Positions 1-4,764 of a DNA stretch of 5,802 bases are shown in pieces. The first letter of the stretch is position 1; the number at the start of each line of letters is the position of its first letter. Location: contig JAPUJU010000155.1 of assembly GCA_027296025.1 (NCBI GenBank), positions 1 to 5,802 on the forward strand, read 5' to 3'. A model generated the notes under the pieces. That model was given only the letters and a program-made list of their open reading frames with translations. It was not told where the DNA came from and did not search any database. The stretch comes from a bacterium (GTDB lineage: Bacteria > Krumholzibacteriota > Krumholzibacteriia > WVZY01). Both the position numbers and the translations under genes were made by a program.

Positions 1-1
1 C

Positions 2-589
2 GGCTGGGCGGATGTGGGCTTCGTCTACCTGTACTCGAACACTCCGATACACTCGCCGACGGAACTGAAACGGGCCAAGGTGTGGACGTGGTCGGGAGAC
101 AAACTGGCCGAGCTGTTTTTTGCGGCCTTTAATATCTCTCCCATTCCACTTGCTTTGCCCGACGTCCTGACATCCCTTCAAATGGGTGTGGTTGACGCTG
201 TGTACGCGCCACCCCTTGCCTGCATTGCCCTGCAGTGGTTCACGCGCGTCAAGTACATGACGGATGTGCCGATCACCTACGGCTTCGGGGCGATGCTCCT
301 CTCGAAAAAGGCCGTCAGGAAAGTGTCGCCGAAAGACCTCACGATTCTCGAGGAGCTCTCGGCCCACTATTCCAACATTCTCGTCGAGAAGACGCGGGTT
401 CAGAATGTCGAAGCGATCGCAGCGATCCGCAAAGAAGGGGTTGAACTGCTGACCATCGACGCAGCGACCAAGAACATTTTCTTCACAACCGGCAGAACGG
501 CCTGGGGCGACGGAATCGGAACGCTCTATCCGAAGGAGCTACTGGAACGCGTGACGACCATCGTCGAACAGTATCGTAAGAGCAAGTAG
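2..589 (+). CDS. TRAP transporter solute-binding protein, DctP family (C-terminal part, 5' end cut by window)
   Basis: Periplasmic ligand-binding subunit of a tripartite ATP-independent periplasmic transporter, which hands its ligand to the Q/M membrane subunits for Na+ or H+ driven uptake. The frame is open to the left edge, so the GTG at 14 is probably an internal valine. About 195 of the usual roughly 330 residues are visible. Family landmarks are the strand and hinge region SPTELKRAKVWTW (about nt 53-91) and the later DVLTSLQMGVVDAVYAPP, which matches the DctP consensus of a 'LQxGxVDG'-type helix. An amphipathic C-terminal helix ends in KELLERVTTIVEQYRKSK. The position that normally holds the carboxylate-binding Arg (consensus GLKIR) is Trp here (codon 83-85), so a C4-dicarboxylate or sialic-acid-type ligand is doubtful. 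The gene is followed after 25 bp by the Q subunit and then M, which confirms the assignment. The family is secure; the ligand is unknown. Confidence 0.9.
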   Translation, partial: GWADVGFVYLYSNTPIHSPTELKRAKVWTWSGDKLAELFFAAFNISPIPLALPDVLTSLQMGVVDAVYAPPLACIALQWFTRVKYMTDVPITYGFGAMLLSKKAVRKVSPKDLTILEELSAHYSNILVEKTRVQNVEAIAAIRKEGVELLTIDAATKNIFFTTGRTAWGDGIGTLYPKELLERVTTIVEQYRKSK

Positions 590-614
590 CTTCGCGCAGA
601 CTCGAACCGTTCAG

Positions 615-1259
615 GTGCTCGTGGACTTTACGACCTTCTACATCGTCATTGTTCTCTCAGCACTGATACTCGCCGGCGTTCGCGCGTTCCTCGAGAAATC
701 GTCGCGACTGAAACGGTTTTTCCAGTTCACAGGCGTGGTGGAAGTGGCGTTCGTGTCAGTTCTACTGCTGGCTTTGATCTTCTTCGGCTGTCTGCAAATC
801 GTACTCAGAAACTTCTTTCACACAGGCATCCTGTGGGCAGACCCGTTGATGCGCCACATCGTCCTGTGGCTCGGGTGCATGGGCGGAGTTCTCGCGACGG
901 CACGCCTGCGGCATATCAACATCGATATTTTAACACGTATTCTTCCCGAACGGATGCGTCCCATCCGTGACCGGATCGTCTATCTGGCGACGGCAATCGC
1001 GGCGTCGATACTCGGGCTCGCGGCTGCCAAACTTGTCGCCGATGAAAAGGACTTTGGTACCACAGCCTTCCTCGGCATTGGGGTGTGGGTGCTGCAGCTG
1101 ATTCTTCCGGTTGCTTTCTTTCTCATCACCTATCGAAGTTTCGTGAACCTGATTCTGCTTCCCGAGGAAAAGCACACCGAGTGGGACGACCCCAACCCCG
1201 TGGACAACCTCGTCACCAATGACCACGCAGCCCCCGACACGAGTCTCGAGCCGGAGTAG
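615..1259 (+). CDS. dctQ: TRAP transporter small membrane subunit, DctQ family
   Basis: Small integral membrane subunit that pairs with the M subunit in the inner membrane and helps dock the binding protein. The 214-residue product has the DctQ core: a helix at about 41-63, then the signature QIVLRNFFHTGILWADPLMR (61-80) leading into HIVLWLGCMGG and ATARLRHINIDIL, then helices at about 120-140 and 150-178. An extra hydrophobic segment at 7-22 precedes the usual four-helix core, giving about five helices. The hydrophilic, acidic C-tail (about 183-214) is probably cytoplasmic or a linker. The start is uncertain: GTG at 615 has no good Shine-Dalgarno, and an in-frame GTG at 621 is possible. Translation is probably coupled to the upstream gene. 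The gap to the M gene is only 3 bp. The symbol is used in the family sense and does not imply dicarboxylate transport. Confidence 0.9.
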   Translation: MLVDFTTFYIVIVLSALILAGVRAFLEKSSRLKRFFQFTGVVEVAFVSVLLLALIFFGCLQIVLRNFFHTGILWADPLMRHIVLWLGCMGGVLATARLRHINIDILTRILPERMRPIRDRIVYLATAIAASILGLAAAKLVADEKDFGTTAFLGIGVWVLQLILPVAFFLITYRSFVNLILLPEEKHTEWDDPNPVDNLVTNDHAAPDTSLEPE

Positions 1260-1262
1260 CGG

Positions 1263-2525
1263 ATGCCGATTCTCTTTGCGATCCTTCTTGGCCTGCTCGT
1301 TCTTTTCGGGCTTCCGCTTTTCGCGGTGCTTGGGAGTATTGCGCTCTTTGCGTTCCACGCGGAGGAAATCAGTATCTCGTCGGTGGGCGTATCGATGTAC
1401 ACGCTCGCCAGCTCCCCCCTTCTCATCGCGATCCCGTTGTTTACGTTTGCCGGCTACCTGTTTGCGCGCAGCCGCATGCCGGATCGTCTCGTTCGGCTCT
1501 CCAATGCGTTCTTTCCGGGCGGGCTTTCCGTCGTCGCGCTGATATCGTGTGCCGTCTTCACGGCACTTACGGGGGCCTCGGGCGTAACGATCATTGCGAT
1601 GGGCGGGCTTCTCTTCCCTGCGCTTATCAAGGAAGGGTACTCGAAGAAGTTTTCTCTGGGTCTAGTGACGGCGTCGGGGAGCCTCGGGCTTCTCTTTCCG
1701 CCGAGTCTGGCGCTCATCATCTACGGGTATGTGGCGTCGGTGAGTATCGATGACCTTTTTCTGGCCGGGCTGTTGCCCGGAATCCTCCTCGTTGTGGTCC
1801 TGTCGGCGTACGGGCTCTGGATGGGCCGCAGGCAGGGTGTGAAGCGTTACCGCTTCTCGTTGCGCCGGATGGGAGGCGCACTCAAGGCAGCCGCATGGGA
1901 AGTCCCGCTGCCGTTCATCATACTGGGCGGAATCTACTCAGGAACGTTCACGGTCATGGAAGCCGCCGCGATCACGGCTCTGTACGCGTTCGTCGTTGAA
2001 GTGCTTATTTACAAGGACATCAGGCTCAGCAAGCTGCCGTCAATAATCGCGGAGAGCATGACACTGGTGGGCGGGATTCTGCTGATTCTCTCCTGCGCGA
2101 CGGCGATGACGAACTATCTTATCGATGCCGAAGTGCCGTTGCTCATCCTGGACTGGATGCAGAAATACATTTCAAGCAAATACACATTCCTCCTGTTGTT
2201 GAATCTTTTCCTGCTCGCCATCGGATGCCTGATGGATATCTTCTCGGCCCTGATCGTCGTGGTTCCTCTGATCGTGCCGGTGGCCCTAGGTTTCGGTGTC
2301 CACCCCGTTCACCTCGGCATCATTTTCCTGACGAATCTCGAGATCGGCTACCTGACGCCGCCGGTCGGACTGAATCTCTTCATCTCGTCCTACCGCTTCA
2401 ACCTGCCCGTTGTAACGCTCTACCTGGCGAGTCTGCCGTACCTGTTCTTGCTGCTCCTCGGCCTGGTGATCATTACGTACTGGCCCGCACTGAGCCTCTT
2501 TCTGGTCAATCTCTTCGGCAGGTAA
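1263..2525 (+). CDS. dctM: TRAP transporter large membrane subunit, DctM family
   Basis: Transport-catalysing inner-membrane subunit of the TRAP system (ion transporter superfamily, elevator-type fold), with 420 residues against a usual 425 or so, so it appears complete. It is hydrophobic throughout, with a dozen or so predicted helices. Recognisable family blocks are FTALTGASGVTIIAMGGLLFPA (first re-entrant hairpin region, the usual 'TGSS...G' block), KEGYSKKFSLGLVTASGSLG followed by LLFPPSLALIIYGYVA, and DDLFLAGLLPGILL. Later come GCLMDIFSALIVVVPLIVP and LEIGYLTPPVGLNLF, the second-half hairpin and TPPVG motif. ATG at 1263 lies 3 bp after the Q stop, and GGAG at 1253-1256, inside the end of the Q gene, is a well-placed ribosome binding site. 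The gene closes the P-Q-M operon; no clear terminator is seen before the convergent neighbour. Confidence 0.96.
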   Translation: MPILFAILLGLLVLFGLPLFAVLGSIALFAFHAEEISISSVGVSMYTLASSPLLIAIPLFTFAGYLFARSRMPDRLVRLSNAFFPGGLSVVALISCAVFTALTGASGVTIIAMGGLLFPALIKEGYSKKFSLGLVTASGSLGLLFPPSLALIIYGYVASVSIDDLFLAGLLPGILLVVVLSAYGLWMGRRQGVKRYRFSLRRMGGALKAAAWEVPLPFIILGGIYSGTFTVMEAAAITALYAFVVEVLIYKDIRLSKLPSIIAESMTLVGGILLILSCATAMTNYLIDAEVPLLILDWMQKYISSKYTFLLLLNLFLLAIGCLMDIFSALIVVVPLIVPVALGFGVHPVHLGIIFLTNLEIGYLTPPVGLNLFISSYRFNLPVVTLYLASLPYLFLLLLGLVIITYWPALSLFLVNLFGR

Positions 2526-2531
2526 GACCAG

Positions 2532-3203
2532 CTAACCCTGGGTTCTTTCTTCCAGCACGTTCTGGTAAACGAGCGCGGCCAGCACGGCGCCCACGATCGG
2601 ACCGACCCAGTAGATCCACAGGTTCTGCAGCCCGCCGCCGAGCAGTGCCGGTCCGAGATGACGGGCCGGGTTCATCGCCGCACCGCTGATCGGTCCGCCC
2701 ATGAAAATGTCCAGCGTAATCGTCAGACCGATGAAGAGTCCGGCGATTTTTGTCGGGCCGCGCTTATCGATCGCGACGCCGTAGATCACGAACATGAGGA
2801 AGAACGTAAGGATAATCTCGGTGAGGAGCCCCTGCCCGACCGAAATACCGTCGCCGAGCGCCGGCGTCCCCATTCCGACTGCTGCGAGCGCGCTCGCGGG
2901 AACGCACAGCTTGATGAGCGCGGCTGCTGCAATGGCGCCCAGACACTGCGACACGATATAGCCCGCGGCTTTCGCCGGTGCGATGTGCTTTGTCACCATC
3001 GCGCCGATGGTCACCGCAGGATTGATGTGTGCACCGCTGACCCCGCCGATCGCGCCAACCATGACCGCAATGGTAAGACCGTGCGCTAGGGCGATCCCCG
3101 TCAGCCCGGCTGCGCCCCCGGAAATGTAGTTGCTGGCAATCGCCCCGACACCGACGAAAATAAGCGCGAACGTAGCGATGAATTCGGCAACAAAAGCTTT
3201 CAT
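2532..3203 (-). CDS. MIP/aquaporin family channel with a TIP-like selectivity filter
   Basis: Six-helix inner-membrane channel for water and/or small neutral solutes. The 223 residues match bacterial aquaporin length. Both half-helix motifs are intact: NPA at 61-63 (GAHINPAVTIG) and NPA at 178-180 followed by Arg181. By alignment with AqpZ from memory, the aromatic/arginine filter is His41 (helix 2), Ile166 (helix 5), Ala175 and Arg181 (loop E). AqpZ has F-H-T-R and GlpF has W-G-F-R at these places. H-I-A-R is the pattern of some plant tonoplast aquaporins, which carry water, ammonia, urea or H2O2. Ala186 and Tyr198-Trp199 are of the water-channel rather than glycerol-channel type. Asp165, buried next to the filter, and His182 after Arg181 are unusual. 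The ATG has a strong ribosome binding site. The gene appears to be its own transcription unit, convergent with the TRAP operon. Family is certain; substrate is inferred. Confidence 0.95.
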   Translation of the reverse strand: MKAFVAEFIATFALIFVGVGAIASNYISGGAAGLTGIALAHGLTIAVMVGAIGGVSGAHINPAVTIGAMVTKHIAPAKAAGYIVSQCLGAIAAAALIKLCVPASALAAVGMGTPALGDGISVGQGLLTEIILTFFLMFVIYGVAIDKRGPTKIAGLFIGLTITLDIFMGGPISGAAMNPARHLGPALLGGGLQNLWIYWVGPIVGAVLAALVYQNVLEERTQG

Positions 3204-3207
3204 CTTT

Positions 3208-3213
3208 CCTCCC
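3208..3213 (-). promoter_or_regulatory. Ribosome binding site of the aquaporin gene
   Basis: On the - strand GGGAGG (part of GGGAGGAAAG) sits 4 nt before the ATG at 3203. It is the best Shine-Dalgarno in the window. It fixes the start, which also puts the first membrane helix (AEFIATFALIFVGVG) at the expected N-terminal position. Confidence 0.75.
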
Positions 3214-3288
3214 GTTTATGCGGCTGCGGGTTCCCGCCAGGCGTTTCGACCGGGCGTGTCTGGATCGCGTGCCCCGTGAATCTAGATG

Positions 3289-3315
3289 AAAATACGAGGT
3301 CGCGGCAATGGTCAA
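3289..3315 (-). promoter_or_regulatory. Possible sigma-70 promoter of the aquaporin gene
   Basis: On the - strand TTGACC (3315-3310) is followed after 15 bp by TATTTT (3294-3289), about 85 bp before the aquaporin start. The -35 box is good. The 15-bp spacing is short and the -10 box is only fair, so this is tentative. It lies between the foldback element and the gene, in the only AT-richer patch of the leader. Confidence 0.35.
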
Positions 3316-3340
3316 CGACTTTGTAAGGAGAAACTAGTGT

Positions 3341-3475
3341 CGTGTCCCGGAAGTTCCCCGTCTTTCTCACGCGGGTGGCGCTGATGGGGGTCCCCCGCCG
3401 CGCGCAGCTTTGCGAGCACGGTGGGGGTAATCAGCGACAGGACCCGCGTGACTGCTAACGAACTTCTGGGACATG
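3341..3475. repeat. Imperfect foldback (long inverted repeat), MITE-like or structured RNA
   Basis: Two arms fold on each other in four blocks: 3341-3355 with 3461-3475 (13 of 15), 3367-3376 with 3442-3451 (10 of 10), 3379-3385 with 3430-3436 (7 of 7), and 3392-3399 with 3420-3427 (7 of 8). The centre adds a small CGCA/TGCG stem (3403-3406 with 3411-3414) closing on a GCTT loop. The outer ends read CGTGTCCCGGAAGTT and AACTTCTGGGACATG, like terminal inverted repeats of a small mobile element. No transposase is encoded and no clear target-site duplication flanks it. All three mismatches inside the blocks are G opposite T, so a + strand transcript would keep every pair as G-U. That leaves a structured RNA as an alternative. 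Confidence 0.65.
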
Positions 3476-3487
3476 GCAACATGTCCC
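3468..3487. repeat. Perfect 8-bp palindrome with 4-nt loop
   Basis: GGGACATG (3468-3475), GCAA loop, CATGTCCC (3480-3487). The left half is also the outer end of the foldback, so the same eight bases can pair with 3341-3348 or with 3480-3487. This could be a hairpin, a protein-binding operator-like dyad, or the join of two nested element ends. Confidence 0.6.
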
Positions 3488-3566
3488 TCGTCAGCGCACT
3501 GCGGAACTCGCCGTGAACCCCCGTCCTTACGCGCCCGACCCAACCATACCGGCATGGAAAACCCGC

Positions 3567-3596
3567 CAACCCGCACGGAGCGGGGGAAGCGGGTTG
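3567..3596 (-). terminator. Possible intrinsic terminator of the barrel/deacetylase operon
   Basis: CAACCCGC (3567-3574) and GCGGGTTG (3589-3596) form a perfect 8-bp stem with a 14-nt loop, about 35 nt past the deacetylase stop on the - strand. A second AACCCGC at 3560-3566 allows an alternative stem on the - strand transcript that is followed directly by a short T run (TTTT then CC). The T tract is weak and the loop is large, so this is only a plausible terminator. Confidence 0.4.
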
Positions 3597-3630
3597 CGCC
3601 TCGATCACCGAGTAGTCGCCGATAACCGAA

Positions 3631-4761
3631 CTAGTCTGCAAGCATTCGCTTGAACCCGCGGAGTGAGGTGCGAGCTGTGATCGTAAGCCGTGGTAGCTCA
3701 TAGAGGCTCCACGCCATTGTCGTATCGGTCGGCGGATGGGATGGGCCCGGAGGGGAGCCTGCGGTGACGATCGCCATGCCGGTATCCCCTGCGGACCCGG
3801 CGAGCCCATCGGGTAGCGTCGAATGACGCCGGGTGGTGCCGGCCTCCAGCGAGCAGATGCCTTTGAACCCTGCCGCCACGGCAAGGCTGTCGACCAGTGC
3901 ATCGCCCGTCCCGTATGGCCAGGCAAGGTAGTCGGACCTGCGCCCGAGTTCTCTCTCGATCGCCTCGCGCGAGGCTTTCAGGTCCTCGAAGACAAACCTT
4001 TTCCAGTCTTCACCGGGAATCTCGTACTCCCCGTCGCTGAGGGCTAGGAAAATCGGCTTCATCCCGTCAACTGTTCTTACTTTGTAATGCATCGCGTTTG
4101 TGTGTGACTCGATAACGAACCGTCCCGAGTCCTGCAGTGCCCGCAATTCGTCCCAGGTCATCCCGGTCACCTCGCTCCACTCTTCGCCAACCCGCCCTGT
4201 AACGGCAAAGACAACGGCGCTAAAATCGTACCGCTCGAGTACCGGCGCGGCAAACTCCAACACACTCCGGTCCCCATCATCGAACGTGATCACCACGGAC
4301 CTCGGCGGCAGCGCCCGACGACCGAGCCGCCACTCGGTGAGGTCGGCCAGACCGATCGACTCGTAACCCTCTTCCCTGAGATGCTTGAGCTGCCGATCGA
4401 GCGACGCTTGCGAGAGTGTCCACAGGTCGTAGTCGCCGAGCAGCGGCAGGTTCAGAAAAAGTGCGCCGAGAATCCGAACATAATCGAATACACCCGTCGG
4501 ACCGCGAAAGAAGTGATAGCAGAGAACGGGGACACCAGGGGATGTATCGTCGAACAATATTGTGTTTTGAATCGATCGATCATCATCCACACTCGGTGAT
4601 CCCGCCTCCGCTATAGTGTTACCGTGCGGCGGCGTGGTCGCTGTGTTGTTTGTCGAATTGGAGCAACCCGCCGTGAACAAACTGATCACTACGAGCGCAA
4701 CCGAGATGAAACCACTCCAGGCTGCCCAGGTTATTTTCTTCAAATTCGTTTTTTTGGCCAC
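3631..4761 (-). CDS. Lipoprotein polysaccharide deacetylase, CE4 family, PgaB/IcaB-like
   Basis: Predicted metal-dependent de-N-acetylase acting on a poly-N-acetylglucosamine-type chain on the periplasmic side. The 376 residues start with a basic n-region (AKKTNLKK), a hydrophobic stretch (about 11-29) and Cys33 in FTAGC, a relaxed lipobox. A Ser/Thr/Asn-rich linker follows. The CE4 core contains VPVLCYH (78-83), the TFDDG motif (159-163, Asp161 base and Asp162 metal ligand), HTNAMH (220-225) with the H-x4-H spacing of PgaB/IcaB instead of H-x3-H, and WPYG (281-284), also PgaB-like. The C-terminal glycoside-hydrolase domain of E. coli PgaB is absent. A Gly/Pro/Ser-rich stretch at about 313-349 interrupts the end of the fold before YELPRLTITAR. 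The start is GTG, with GAGG 9 nt upstream (4774-4771), 3 bp after the stop of the barrel gene, so the two are co-transcribed. Deacetylase family is secure; the substrate is inferred from motifs and the partner gene. Confidence 0.9.
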   Translation of the reverse strand: MAKKTNLKKITWAAWSGFISVALVVISLFTAGCSNSTNNTATTPPHGNTIAEAGSPSVDDDRSIQNTILFDDTSPGVPVLCYHFFRGPTGVFDYVRILGALFLNLPLLGDYDLWTLSQASLDRQLKHLREEGYESIGLADLTEWRLGRRALPPRSVVITFDDGDRSVLEFAAPVLERYDFSAVVFAVTGRVGEEWSEVTGMTWDELRALQDSGRFVIESHTNAMHYKVRTVDGMKPIFLALSDGEYEIPGEDWKRFVFEDLKASREAIERELGRRSDYLAWPYGTGDALVDSLAVAAGFKGICSLEAGTTRRHSTLPDGLAGSAGDTGMAIVTAGSPPGPSHPPTDTTMAWSLYELPRLTITARTSLRGFKRMLAD

Positions 4762-4764
4762 AGG

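Larger units (their letters stand above)
3204..3630. other. Gene-free intergenic region between the aquaporin and deacetylase genes
   Basis: About 430 bp without a convincing gene. From left to right it holds the aquaporin ribosome binding site and likely promoter (to about 3315), the 135-bp foldback (3341-3475), a perfect palindrome at its right end (3468-3487), a stretch with nothing recognised (3488-3566), and the terminator-like hairpin behind the deacetylase gene (3567-3596). Reading frames on the - strand that cross this stretch give Arg/Pro/Gly-rich products with no recognisable domain and overlap the deacetylase gene in another frame, so I do not call them. Confidence 0.7.

Noticed and set aside
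930..1358. A 142-codon open frame on the - strand opposite the TRAP Q/M junction
   Set aside because: It is antisense to two confident genes and its product is a charged, low-complexity sequence without a domain.
2526..2545. Weak CCAG/CTGG stem between the convergent TRAP and aquaporin genes as a bidirectional terminator
   Set aside because: The stem is only 4 bp and it runs into the aquaporin coding sequence, so it is too weak to call.
3226..3237. GCGGG-TT-CCCGC inverted repeat in the aquaporin leader
   Set aside because: The 2-nt loop is too tight for a stable hairpin and the 5-bp dyad is common at this GC content.
3332..3635. AACTAGT at 3332-3338 and again at 3629-3635, as a possible target-site duplication around the intergenic region
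   Set aside because: The second copy includes the stop codon of the deacetylase gene, the word contains a palindromic hexamer, and the inner ends show no inverted repeat, so chance is likely.
3312..3926. A 204-codon open frame on the - strand spanning the intergenic repeat and the end of the deacetylase gene
   Set aside because: It overlaps the well-supported deacetylase gene in another frame, crosses the foldback, is Arg/Pro-rich, and shows no domain. It is most likely a GC-rich shadow.
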